DNA of 32,432 bases from NCBI GenBank assembly GCA_902463905.1, contig CABQHF010000002.1:1-32432 (forward strand), written 5' to 3'. This document shows positions 7,546 to 15,040 of this stretch, one piece after another. The notes below the pieces were generated by a model. It had not been told where the DNA came from. It was given only the letters and a program-made list of their open reading frames with translations, and ran no database searches. How positions within the stretch are numbered: position 1 is the first letter of the stretch; every line of letters begins with the position of its first letter. Made by a program: the position numbers and the translations under genes. This DNA comes from an uncultured Faecalibacterium sp. (GTDB lineage: Bacteria; Bacillota; Clostridia; Oscillospirales; Ruminococcaceae).

Positions 7546-7586
7546 ACGGCAGGGAGCGTTCCAACTTCTGGAGCGCTCCCTGCCGT
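7546..7586 (+). terminator. Long perfect hairpin after the AstE-like pair
   Basis: An 18-bp stem, ACGGCAGGGAGCGTTCCA with TGGAGCGCTCCCTGCCGT, closes a 5-base loop. It pairs fully only in plus-strand RNA because one pair is U-G. It lacks a 3' U-run and has six A on its 5' side, so it may be a 3' end or processing hairpin and not a classical terminator. Confidence 0.5.
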
Positions 7587-7603
7587 GCGGCTGTACCGCA
7601 GCA

Positions 7604-7632
7604 TGGACAATGCCGCAGCTTTCTGGTAAACT
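7604..7632 (+). promoter_or_regulatory. SigmaA-type promoter of fdhD
   Basis: TGGACA at 7604-7609, a 17-base spacer, and TAAACT at 7627-7632. The predicted start is near 7639. A short GCGGC/GCCGC stem follows at 7643-7672. Confidence 0.55.
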
Positions 7633-7698
7633 GGTGGAAAAAGCGGCCCGCGCAGAAAAATACAGCAGCCGCAGCTGATGCCATGGGAGGCTCTGAGC

Positions 7699-8472
7699 AT
7701 GAAAAACATCCGGGTCGAGGACCGATTTGTGGAAAGCGCTGCCTGCGAGCAGCTGCGTCTGCCGGACGGCACCGAAGCCGTGCTGCCGACGGAACACACC
7801 GCAGTGATCTATGTGAACGAGCAGTCGGCCTTCCGCGTGGTGTGCACACCGGCCCTGCTGCCGCAGCTGGCGCTGGGACGGCTGTTGACCGAGGGATGGA
7901 TCGCTTCGGCGGAAGAGGTGGAGCAGATCGCCGTCTGTGCACAGGGGCTGAAGATCCAGGTGTATCTGAGCCGCCCGCTGGCGGCCCGCAGCACGGCGGC
8001 GCAGGAGGTGCCCAGTTGCTGCACGGACAACATCACGCTGGAAAGCCCGGTGGAGCTGCGCCCGCTGTGCACGGTGCCCCCGCTGGAGCTGCAGCCGGAA
8101 TGGCTGGAAACGCTCACGGCGGCCATGAGCGCCGGTCTGCCGCTGTACAGCGCCACCCGCGCTGTGCACAGCTGCTTTGTGCTGCGGGGCGGGGAACTGC
8201 TGTGCGCCTGCGAGGATCTCGGCCGCCACAATGCGCTGGACAAAGCCGTGGGCAGCATGCTGCTGGCGGGCGTTCCGCTGAACGAATGCGTGCTCTACAC
8301 CAGCGGCCGGGTGCCCGTGGACATGGTGCGCAAGGCCATCCGGGCAGGGATCCCGGCACTGGTGAGCAAGAGTATGCCCACTGTGCAATCCGCAGAACTG
8401 GCGGCGGAATACGGCCTGCAGCTGGTGTGCGGCCAGAAGCACCCGCTAACTTTGAAAAAACAGGGAAAATGA
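7699..8472 (+). CDS. fdhD: FdhD-like sulfurtransferase for molybdo/tungstoenzymes
   Basis: FdhD proteins take sulfur from a cysteine desulfurase and place it on the metal of the bis-molybdopterin cofactor before it enters formate dehydrogenase. The 257 residues show the family signatures CEDLGRHNALDKAVG and YTSGRVPVDMV. ATG 7699 is chosen because GGGAGG lies 8 bases upstream; an earlier ATG at 7678 has no site. The usual catalytic CxxC loop is not seen; the likely equivalent reads PSCCTDN (Cys107-Cys108). It has its own promoter just ahead of the oxidoreductase operon. No formate dehydrogenase is in the window, so its client could be elsewhere or could be the adjacent tungstoenzyme. Confidence 0.86.
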   Translation: MKNIRVEDRFVESAACEQLRLPDGTEAVLPTEHTAVIYVNEQSAFRVVCTPALLPQLALGRLLTEGWIASAEEVEQIAVCAQGLKIQVYLSRPLAARSTAAQEVPSCCTDNITLESPVELRPLCTVPPLELQPEWLETLTAAMSAGLPLYSATRAVHSCFVLRGGELLCACEDLGRHNALDKAVGSMLLAGVPLNECVLYTSGRVPVDMVRKAIRAGIPALVSKSMPTVQSAELAAEYGLQLVCGQKHPLTLKKQGK

Positions 8473-8506
8473 AGGTTACAAAATGGGGAAAATACGCGGG
8501 TTTTCG

Positions 8507-8536
8507 TTGACTTACTTTTTCCTATGATGGTAATAT
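8507..8536 (+). promoter_or_regulatory. Promoter of the aldehyde oxidoreductase operon
   Basis: TTGACT at 8507-8512, an 18-base spacer, and TAATAT at 8531-8536. The predicted start is near 8543, giving a leader of about 90 bases before ATG 8634. Confidence 0.7.
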
Positions 8537-8549
8537 ATTAACGAAGAGA

Positions 8550-8615
8550 CCGCTCCGCTGTTGCAGCAGCCAGAGCGGCCTTATCTATGTTGGGAGATCT
8601 TCTCTCCACAAATAA
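8550..8615 (+). other. Two leader hairpins of the oxidoreductase operon
   Basis: The first hairpin pairs CCGCTC (8550-8555) with GAGCGG (8573-8578) and has an inner GCTG-TTG-CAGC stem. The second is a small GGAGA-TCTTC-TCTCC stem near 8592-8606. Neither has a U-run. The leader seems too short for a full Moco/Tuco riboswitch. Confidence 0.5.
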
Positions 8616-8633
8616 AAACAGGCAGGTGATAAC

Positions 8634-9551
8634 ATGAAGCAGGCAACCAACCCGTTTGCGCCCGTTCCGCTGTGGCGCAAACGGCTGCCGGGCTGCGCGG
8701 CCATGGGCGCTGCAACGGTTGCAATGGCGGTCGGTCTGATCGCGTTGCAGAACGCGCGCACTACGGTCGCAGGTACCCTGTTGCCGGTGTCGGAGGCGGA
8801 TGCAGCCGCCTACGGCATCCAGACAGTGTATCAGCTCGACGACGGCAGCTACCGCGTGGAGGGAACCCAGAAGGGTTTCAAGAGCGATGTACAGGCTGCT
8901 GTGATGCTGGACGCAGAGGGCAATGTCTCCGCTGTCGAGATCCTCTCGCAGGATGAGACCGAGACCCTGGGCGGCCAGTGCACTGACCCGGAGTTTACCG
9001 CCCAGTACCAGGGCGCGGCTCCCTTTACCCTGAACGGCAAGAGCTATACCGTGACCGACCCGGCCACCGGCACCGCCTATGCCGCTGCCGGTGACGCATC
9101 GGAAGATGCAGCCGCCGCAGTAGATTTTGACCCCGACCAGTGGAACGTGTCTGATACCTCTCCCGAAGCGGAGGCCACCCGCAGGATGTATGCGGCAGGC
9201 CTGACCCTTTCGGCCCTGAACGGACAGCCGCTGGCTGACGAACTGGCTCCGCCGCTGGATTCCAGCGCCGAGGCTGTGGCACGGCGCAAGTTGTACGCAG
9301 CAGGCCTGAGCAAGAGCGCTCAGGACGGCGAGAAGCAGGCAGTGCCTTTTGCGGATCTGTCGGCAGAAAAGCAGGCCGAAGCCCGTTTGGCCGAGGCCGA
9401 ACTGACCACGGAACAGGCTGCAGCCGGTACTGTCGGCGCAGACCTGACCGGTGTGGACGCCCTTTCCGGTGCGACCATCACCTCGACGGCTGTGACCAAC
9501 ATCGTCAACAACGCGTATTTCTATGTAACTGAGGTGCTCAGCGCAGAGTGA
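8634..9551 (+). CDS. Membrane-anchored FMN-binding domain protein (RnfG/NqrC-like)
   Basis: This is a predicted extracytoplasmic flavoprotein of 305 residues. One membrane helix spans about residues 18-39 after a basic N-terminus. The FMN-binding domain includes ETLGGQCTDPEF and ends with SGATITS (278-284); in NqrC and RnfG the Thr equivalent to Thr283 carries FMN covalently, attached by ApbE. Between the two halves of the domain lies an insert with two or three related units (RRMYAAGLTLSALNG, then RRKLYAAGLSKSAQDG), rich in Ala and Glu. The start has AGGTGA upstream. It is the first gene of an operon with a ferredoxin and an aldehyde oxidoreductase, and probably passes electrons between the iron-sulfur protein and a membrane or external acceptor. 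Neither the partner nor ApbE is in the window. Confidence 0.85.
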   Translation: MKQATNPFAPVPLWRKRLPGCAAMGAATVAMAVGLIALQNARTTVAGTLLPVSEADAAAYGIQTVYQLDDGSYRVEGTQKGFKSDVQAAVMLDAEGNVSAVEILSQDETETLGGQCTDPEFTAQYQGAAPFTLNGKSYTVTDPATGTAYAAAGDASEDAAAAVDFDPDQWNVSDTSPEAEATRRMYAAGLTLSALNGQPLADELAPPLDSSAEAVARRKLYAAGLSKSAQDGEKQAVPFADLSAEKQAEARLAEAELTTEQAAAGTVGADLTGVDALSGATITSTAVTNIVNNAYFYVTEVLSAE

Positions 9552-9573
9552 CCTCAACGGAGGAATGGAACCT

Positions 9574-10218
9574 ATGGCAAAAACTGATTTTCTGACGGCC
9601 GACATGACCCGCCGCCAGTTCATGAAGATCTCGGGCCGGAGCCTTGCAGGGCTCACCCTTTCTGCTTCCATGCTGTCCCTGTTCGGCTGCTCCCAGCAGC
9701 AGGTGGACAGCGGTGCCGTGGCTACCTGGGCACTGCCCCAGGGTCTGCTGGTGGTCAACGCAGACCTGTGCACCGGCTGCCAGCGGTGCGAGATCAACTG
9801 CACCCTGACCAACGACGGCGTGTGCTCTTCCTACATCAGCCGTGTCAAGATCCAGCGCCGCCTGAACCTGGACGGCGCCGGCAACGGCATCCTGTCCGGC
9901 AACGACAACTGCTGGGTCTACTTCCCGGATACCTGCCGCCAGTGTGAGGATCCTGCCTGCGGCAATGCCTGCCCACAGAAGGCCATCACCACCGACAGCC
10001 GCGGCATCCGCGTGGTGGATACCGACAAGTGCATCGGCTGCGGTGCCTGCCATGAGGCCTGCCCCTGGCATATGCCCACCGTCAACCCGGAGACCGGCAA
10101 GTCGTCCAAGTGCATCGCCTGCGGTGCCTGTGTGGCAGGCTGCCCGTCCGGTGCTCTGTCCATCGTGGACTGGGATGCCGTCACCAGCGCAGCACAGGCT
10201 GCCTACATGGACCTGTAA
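9574..10218 (+). CDS. Tat-signal four-cluster ferredoxin (YdhY/HycB-like), probable lipoprotein
   Basis: This is an electron-transfer protein of 214 residues. The N-terminus has a twin-arginine motif (TRRQFMK, Arg13-Arg14), a hydrophobic stretch and a lipobox-like LFGC at Cys39, so export by Tat and lipid anchoring are predicted. Four [4Fe-4S] sites follow: CTGCQRCEINC (Cys66-76), CRQCEDPACGNACP, CIGCGACHEACP and CIACGACVAGCP. I chose ATG 9574 because GGAGG lies 10 bases upstream; ATG 9565 would touch that site. The layout resembles E. coli YdhY, which is encoded next to the AOR-like YdhV. Its likely job is to accept electrons from the next gene's product and hand them to the FMN protein, but this conflicts with the lack of a signal on the oxidoreductase. 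Confidence 0.87.
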   Translation: MAKTDFLTADMTRRQFMKISGRSLAGLTLSASMLSLFGCSQQQVDSGAVATWALPQGLLVVNADLCTGCQRCEINCTLTNDGVCSSYISRVKIQRRLNLDGAGNGILSGNDNCWVYFPDTCRQCEDPACGNACPQKAITTDSRGIRVVDTDKCIGCGACHEACPWHMPTVNPETGKSSKCIACGACVAGCPSGALSIVDWDAVTSAAQAAYMDL

Positions 10219-10230
10219 GGAGGAACAACA

Positions 10231-12411
10231 ATGGCTGAATCTTATGGCTGGGCAGGCAAGATCCTGCGCGTCAATCTGACCACCGGTGAAATCACCACCG
10301 AGGATGACGCAAAATACCATAAATATATCGGCGGTATGGGCATGGCCTACCGCATCATGTACGACGAAGCTCCCATGGAGCTGGATCCCTATGACGAAAA
10401 GGCGATGGTCATTTTCGGTGTCGGCCCGCTGACCGGTTCCGGCGTGCCCTGCTCCGGCCGCATGAACGTCACCTTCCGCTCCACCTGGTCCAAGGGCAAG
10501 TCCATCCTGGACGGCCACATGGGCGGCCACATCGGCCCCATGCTGAAGTACGCCGGCTGGGACGGCATCGTCATCACCGGTATTTCCGAAAAGCCGGTCT
10601 ACCTGCGCATTGAGGACGACCAGGTCTCGCTGGAGGATGCTTCCGAGATCTGGGGCAAGGGCACCTTTGCGGCCAACAAGTGGATGATCGAGCAGAACGG
10701 CCGCGAGTTCGAGACCGCTTCCATCGGCCCCGCCGGTGAGAACCTGGTGGACTACTCCACTATCAACACCAGCTTCGGCAACTCCGCCGGTGCCGGTGTG
10801 GGTGCTGCCCTGGGCAACAAGAAGCTGAAGGGTCTTGCCATCCGCGGCACCGGCAGCGTCAAGGTCGCTGACCCCAAGAAGGTGCTGGAGCTGTCCAACT
10901 ACATGATGGGCAACCTGATCGGCGGCAACAACAACCACAACGTGCCCGCACAGCCCCAGAGCTGGGCCGAGTACAGCGCCACCTCCGGCAAGAACCGCTG
11001 GTCCGGCGCCCCCGGCCGTATGTGGAAGAAGGCTCCCGGCGGCCCCGTGGATACCGGCGAGCAGCCCTACAACGATATCAACAAGGTGGCTCTGCGCTGC
11101 TTCAAGGGCTACTTCGACTTCGGCGCTCCCGCTGCCGAGTACACCGTGAAGAACGGCGGCTGCTCTTCCTGCCCCATCCGCTGCTACACCGAGTATGATG
11201 TGGATCCGCTGGCCGATTACGATCTGCCCACCCACAACTCCAACACCTGCATGCCGGTGCTGTACGGCACCCGCGTGTACCCGGATGGCGTGCACGACTT
11301 CAAGTACGAGGGCGACGGCCGCTTGGTCATCAACCTGGCGTGGTCTCACGCCGTAGACGACATGGGCCTGTGGGACAACTACGGCAACCTGAACCGTGAC
11401 CTGCAGTGGTTCCTGCAGCTGCCCCGTGAGGAGGCCACCCAGTACATCAGCGAGGAAGAATATGACTCCCTGCCCTGGGCATGGGAAAAGACCGGTGATC
11501 CCCGCTGGGAGGTGGAGCTGATCCGCCGCATGGCTTACGGCGAGGGCGATTTGTCCGTCATCGCCAAGGGCACCCTGGCCATGATGGAAAAGTTCGGCCT
11601 GCCCAAGAGCTGGCTGGACCGCACAGACAGCGCCACCAACGCAAACCTGGTGTACAACGGCTACCCCAACCATCACGGCCCTGCCGAGGCATGGCAGGTT
11701 GGCATGCTGTACAATCTGGTGTATAATCGTGACTGTATGATCCATGAGATCGTCTGCGAGACCGGTTCCGGCGCGCCCTACGATGTGACCAACAAGGTCA
11801 TGGAGGACTTCTTCGGCGAGGGCTGCTACGACCGTGCCAAGGCTTACACGCCCATCAACGAGAACAAGGCAAAGCTGGCCGTCTACTGCGTCAACGACAA
11901 GAACTTCCACGACTCCGCCACCCTGTGCAACTGGATGTGGCCCATGACCCAGTCTCCCTCCAAGGAGCGCAGCTACCACGGCGACCTGGATCTGCAGGCA
12001 GACTTCATGACCGCTGTTACCGGCGAGACCTACACCCAGGACGGCTTGCAGGAGGCCGGCGAGCGCATCACCCAGATGCTGCGCGCCATGACCGCCATCA
12101 GCTACCAGCTCAACTGCGGCAGCGCAAACCTGCGCCAGGAGCACGATGCCATCTGCGACTGGGTCTTTGACAAGGATCCTGACTTCAAGGCATTCGAGGA
12201 AGGCACCACCAAGCTGGATCGCGCCGATATGGAGACTGCAAAGGATCTGTTCTACGATGCGTTCGGCTGGGACAAGGCCACCGGCGTGCCCACCCGCGAG
12301 ACGCTGGAGAAGTTCGATCTGGCCGACATGGCCGACGATCTGGAGGCACGCGGTATCTACGAGCAGACTTCCGGCGAGGAAGCTGCATCCAGCGAGGCCG
12401 CTGCACAGTAA
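10231..12411 (+). CDS. Tungsten-type aldehyde ferredoxin oxidoreductase (YdhV-like)
   Basis: AOR-family enzymes hold a tungsten or molybdenum bis-pyranopterin and a [4Fe-4S] cluster, and classically oxidise aldehydes to acids with ferredoxin. The 726 residues begin with GWAGKILRVNLTTGEI. They carry the pterin-binding N-domain (GGMGMAYRIMYDE, VGPLTGSGVPCSGRMNV, GHMGGHIGPMLKYAGWDG). The cluster ligands are CSSCPIRC (Cys311, 314, 318) and a distal Cys566 in HDSATLCNWMW. It starts 12 bases after the ferredoxin stop, behind GGAGGAA. Codon use is strongly biased (CTG, AAG, AAC, GGC), suggesting high expression. No signal peptide is seen. The last 15 or so residues are an odd Ser/Ala/Glu tail (GEEAASSEAAAQ). 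Context with ferredoxin and YdhW-like genes points to the YdhV subgroup, whose substrate is unknown. Confidence 0.92.
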   Translation: MAESYGWAGKILRVNLTTGEITTEDDAKYHKYIGGMGMAYRIMYDEAPMELDPYDEKAMVIFGVGPLTGSGVPCSGRMNVTFRSTWSKGKSILDGHMGGHIGPMLKYAGWDGIVITGISEKPVYLRIEDDQVSLEDASEIWGKGTFAANKWMIEQNGREFETASIGPAGENLVDYSTINTSFGNSAGAGVGAALGNKKLKGLAIRGTGSVKVADPKKVLELSNYMMGNLIGGNNNHNVPAQPQSWAEYSATSGKNRWSGAPGRMWKKAPGGPVDTGEQPYNDINKVALRCFKGYFDFGAPAAEYTVKNGGCSSCPIRCYTEYDVDPLADYDLPTHNSNTCMPVLYGTRVYPDGVHDFKYEGDGRLVINLAWSHAVDDMGLWDNYGNLNRDLQWFLQLPREEATQYISEEEYDSLPWAWEKTGDPRWEVELIRRMAYGEGDLSVIAKGTLAMMEKFGLPKSWLDRTDSATNANLVYNGYPNHHGPAEAWQVGMLYNLVYNRDCMIHEIVCETGSGAPYDVTNKVMEDFFGEGCYDRAKAYTPINENKAKLAVYCVNDKNFHDSATLCNWMWPMTQSPSKERSYHGDLDLQADFMTAVTGETYTQDGLQEAGERITQMLRAMTAISYQLNCGSANLRQEHDAICDWVFDKDPDFKAFEEGTTKLDRADMETAKDLFYDAFGWDKATGVPTRETLEKFDLADMADDLEARGIYEQTSGEEAASSEAAAQ

Positions 12412-12441
12412 GCAATTCAAGAAAACGAGAGGAAACCTATC

Positions 12442-13362
12442 ATGCTGTTTGGCAGACGCAAACCCGGCTACACCACCACGGTGGACGGCTCCGACCCGGA
12501 GCAGGTCCTTCTGGATCTGCAGAAGTCTGAGATGGCCGCTAAGAAAAAGCCGAAGGCCGAGACCTTTGACATCGACGCGGCCAGCGAGACCGCCCGCCGC
12601 CTGAAGGAGACCGGGAGCATGTTCGACGGCAGTGCCGCCAAGACCGGCGAGGACGTGATGGCCGCCGTGGAGCGGGAGACCGATGCGCTGGTTGCAAAGC
12701 AGAGCGCGGAACTCCCGCAGGAGGCCCCGGAAGAAGCCGCAGAACCTGCAGCAGCCGCAAAGCCGGAACTGCTGGATTTTCTGGCCGCTGAGCCGGACGC
12801 CGAGAACGACCCCTTTGCGGAGCAACCCACGGCCACCGCACCGGAACTGCCCAAACTCACCCCGGCGCAGGAACTGGCGGGCTACATCCGCTCCCGTTCC
12901 GCTGCGGCGCTTGTCACAGCCCACGCGCTGCTGTTGCGCGAGGTGGAAAACGCCGACGAGCTGCTGGCCCAGATGCCTGCAGACCCCCAGTGCGCGGACA
13001 TCGTTTCCCGCACCGGCGCAAAGGATACCTATTATTACTCCAGCGCCAACATGAGCGACAACTACGCCATGATCGCGCAGCTCATCGAGGATAAGGATCT
13101 GTGCACCATGGTGGCCGAGATGGTGCGGTTCAACGCCCGTGTCTATCCCAGTGCCACTCCGCTGCGCTACTTCCGCCGTTCGCCCTACAGCCTGGATCAG
13201 GAGACCATCGAGCAGACCTGGCAGTCCATGCAGGGCAAGCCGGAATACGCCGACATCGAGGAGCTGACCAACAACCAGAACGAGCGGTTCCTCTTTTCCA
13301 CAAAGCACCTCACCCGCCGCTATGCAAAAGCCATCAGCGACGTGGACGAGTTCTGCGACTAA
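12442..13362 (+). CDS. YdhW-like protein of unknown function in the AOR operon
   Basis: This 306-residue cytoplasmic-looking protein has no signal or membrane segment. Residues 1-145 or so are low-complexity, rich in Ala, Glu, Lys and Pro, and probably disordered (PQEAPEEAAEPAAAAKPE). The C-terminal 160 residues look folded: LTPAQELAGYIRSRSAAALV, KDTYYYSSANMSDNYAMIAQL, MVRFNARVYPSATPLRYFRR and ISDVDEFCD. Its position after a YdhV-type AOR and a YdhY-type ferredoxin suggests it corresponds to YdhW, a conserved companion of unknown role. That match comes from gene order and general memory of the family, not from an alignment. It begins 30 bases after the AOR stop behind GAGAGGA, and is the last gene before a 439-base gap. 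Confidence 0.6.
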   Translation: MLFGRRKPGYTTTVDGSDPEQVLLDLQKSEMAAKKKPKAETFDIDAASETARRLKETGSMFDGSAAKTGEDVMAAVERETDALVAKQSAELPQEAPEEAAEPAAAAKPELLDFLAAEPDAENDPFAEQPTATAPELPKLTPAQELAGYIRSRSAAALVTAHALLLREVENADELLAQMPADPQCADIVSRTGAKDTYYYSSANMSDNYAMIAQLIEDKDLCTMVAEMVRFNARVYPSATPLRYFRRSPYSLDQETIEQTWQSMQGKPEYADIEELTNNQNERFLFSTKHLTRRYAKAISDVDEFCD

Positions 13363-13364
13363 AG

Positions 13365-13392
13365 TTTTTCCACAACTGAATCAGGATATAAG
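13365..13392 (+). promoter_or_regulatory. Possible promoter of the molybdenum-cofactor operon
   Basis: TTTTTC (13365-13370), a 16-base spacer, and TATAAG (13387-13392). The -35 box is poor. If real, transcription would start near 13399 and give a leader of about 400 bases. Confidence 0.35.
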
Positions 13393-13398
13393 AGCTTC

Positions 13399-13711
13399 TT
13401 TGAGCAAAGGTGTCTAAACCGTCCCGGCACTGACACCGCGCCGCAATGCCAAGGGCCTGCCGTGCAGACCAGCATTCAAGGGTGGAGGGGGAAACCCCGC
13501 CGCCTTCCCGCAGAAGAAACGCTGCAATTTGAAAAAAAGAACTCCTCCCATCCACACAGGCACCTTCCCTGATGGGCTGCTGCTGCAACAGCGGTTCACC
13601 GGAGAAAGCGCCCACTGGCGTGGCAGTCTGCAAACTGCTGCGGCCGGAACGTGCGGAATTTTCTGCGGAGGCGTTTTGATTTTTCGGTCAAGACGTCTCC
13701 GCTTTCTTTTT
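13399..13711 (+). promoter_or_regulatory. Structured leader upstream of moeA, candidate riboswitch
   Basis: I see no gene in this 439-base gap; it is rich in stem-loops. Examples are GGTGTC/GACACC (13409-13437), a GGTGG-GGGG-GAAA-CCCC-CCGCC hairpin capped by a GNRA tetraloop (13481-13504), CGCC-CACT-GGCG near 13608, and GCAGT/ACTGC near 13623-13638. They end in the terminator at 13665-13711. An aptamer-like region plus terminator directly ahead of molybdenum-cofactor genes is what a Moco/Tuco riboswitch would look like. I cannot match the published consensus from memory, so the class is an inference. Confidence 0.4.
13665..13711 (+). terminator. Strong intrinsic terminator ahead of moeA
   Basis: GCGGAGGCGTTTTGA (13665-13679) pairs with TCAAGACGTCTCCGC (13688-13702), 15 bp including two wobbles valid on the plus strand. 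TTTCTTTTT follows. It either ends the AOR operon or is the switchable terminator of the moeA leader. Confidence 0.85.
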
Positions 13712-13801
13712 CACCTGCCTTTTTTGAAAAGAGAAAATATCCCTGTCCGCCCGCCTGAGCCATAGCAGGCCGGGCGCGGCAGGGCTTTTGGAGGGTTTTT
13801 T

Positions 13802-15040
13802 ATGAAACAGCCTTTCTGCTCTCCTGCGCAGGCGCTGCGCAGGGTGCTGGACGCGGCGGCCGCATTGCCGGTGCCGGATTCCGAGATCATTCTGCTGGAA
13901 GATGCCTGCGGACGCATTGCCGCCAGGGCGCTCTGCGCCCGGATGGACCAGCCGCCTTTTGACCGCAGCCCGCTGGACGGCTACGCTCTGCACAGCGCCG
14001 ATACCGCCGGAGCCAGCCGCGAAAATCCGGTCATCCTGCCGGTGACCATGAAACTCTACGCCGGGGATGCCCCTGCCGCCGCCCTGTCTGCTGGCTGCGC
14101 GGCACGCATCATGACCGGCGCACCTCTGCCCGAAGGTGCCGACTGCGTCCTGATGCAGGAGCTGACCGACAGCGGAGAAGAAACGGTGCAGCTCTATGCA
14201 GCTTTGAAGCCGCAGCAGAACGTGGTGTTCCGGGGCAAGGATATCGCCGCCGGGGCTGTCATTGCACCGGAGGGCGCCGTGCTCACCCCCGCCCATCTGG
14301 GCGTGCTGGCCGGGCAGGGCTATGCCGAAGTGCCTGTGTACCGGCCTTTGACCGTAGGAGTGCTGGCCACCGGCAGTGAACTGCTGGCTCCCGGTGAGGC
14401 CTGGGCTCCCGGCAAGATCTACGATGCCAACAGCATCCAGAATGCTGCCCGCCTGCGGCAGCTGGGCTTTGCCGTCCGGCGGCAGCACTGCTCGGACGAC
14501 CCGGATGAGATCGCCCGGCAGATGAAAGAGCTGCTTGCCGTGTGTGATGCCGTCATCACCAGCGGCGGCGTCTCGGTGGGCCAGAAGGACTATCTGCCCG
14601 CCGTGTTGGAGCAGCTGGATGCCAAAATGCTGGTGGAGGGCGTTGCCCAGAAGCCCGGCAGCCCTATGCTGGCCGCCACCGTGGGCGGCAGGCTGGTGTT
14701 CTGCCTGTCCGGCAACCCCTTTGCGGCCGCTGCCACCCTGGAACAGTATGCCATCCCGGCGCTGCTGCGCGCTGCCGGGCGGCAGGAGGAAAGCTGCATC
14801 CCGGCGCGCACCGTCTGCACCCTGACCACCGGTTTTTCCAAGGCCAGCAGGGGCAACCGCTATCTGCGGGCAAGGATGCAGGGCGGGGAAGCAGCCATCC
14901 CCGGCGAGGGCGACGCGGAGGTGCATTCCTCTGGCAGTCTGTCCGCCATGATCGGCTGCAACTGTCTGGTGGAGCTGCCTGCGGGCAGCGGCCCGGTGAA
15001 GGCCGGGGAGAAAGTGGAGGTGCTCAGCTTTGTACAGTGA
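13802..15040 (+). CDS. moeA: Molybdopterin molybdotransferase MoeA
   Basis: MoeA inserts molybdate or tungstate into adenylylated molybdopterin in the cytoplasm. The 412 residues follow the MoeA domain order. FDRSPLDGYAL retains the Asp and Tyr of the usual MDGYA. Next come MTGAPLPEGADCVLMQE and VVFRGKDIAAG. The MogA-like domain has VLATGSELL, TSGGVSVGQKDY, GVAQKPGSPM and CLSGNPFAA, and a small C-terminal beta domain ends the protein. Start ATG 13802 follows GGAGG by 7 bases. It opens a run of cofactor genes and overlaps mobB by 11 bases. Given the adjacent AOR it may load tungsten, as paralogues do in other anaerobes; nothing in the sequence settles the metal. Confidence 0.93.
   Translation: MKQPFCSPAQALRRVLDAAAALPVPDSEIILLEDACGRIAARALCARMDQPPFDRSPLDGYALHSADTAGASRENPVILPVTMKLYAGDAPAAALSAGCAARIMTGAPLPEGADCVLMQELTDSGEETVQLYAALKPQQNVVFRGKDIAAGAVIAPEGAVLTPAHLGVLAGQGYAEVPVYRPLTVGVLATGSELLAPGEAWAPGKIYDANSIQNAARLRQLGFAVRRQHCSDDPDEIARQMKELLAVCDAVITSGGVSVGQKDYLPAVLEQLDAKMLVEGVAQKPGSPMLAATVGGRLVFCLSGNPFAAAATLEQYAIPALLRAAGRQEESCIPARTVCTLTTGFSKASRGNRYLRARMQGGEAAIPGEGDAEVHSSGSLSAMIGCNCLVELPAGSGPVKAGEKVEVLSFVQ

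Noticed and set aside
9538..13308. 1256-residue open frame on the minus strand across the AOR operon
   Set aside because: It is a mirror of four recognisable plus-strand genes with strong codon bias. High GC leaves antisense frames open, and there is no ribosome site or motif.
13529..13765. Short open frames in the 439-base gap before moeA
   Set aside because: They lack convincing ribosome sites and overlap the leader stems and terminator; RNA structure explains the region better.
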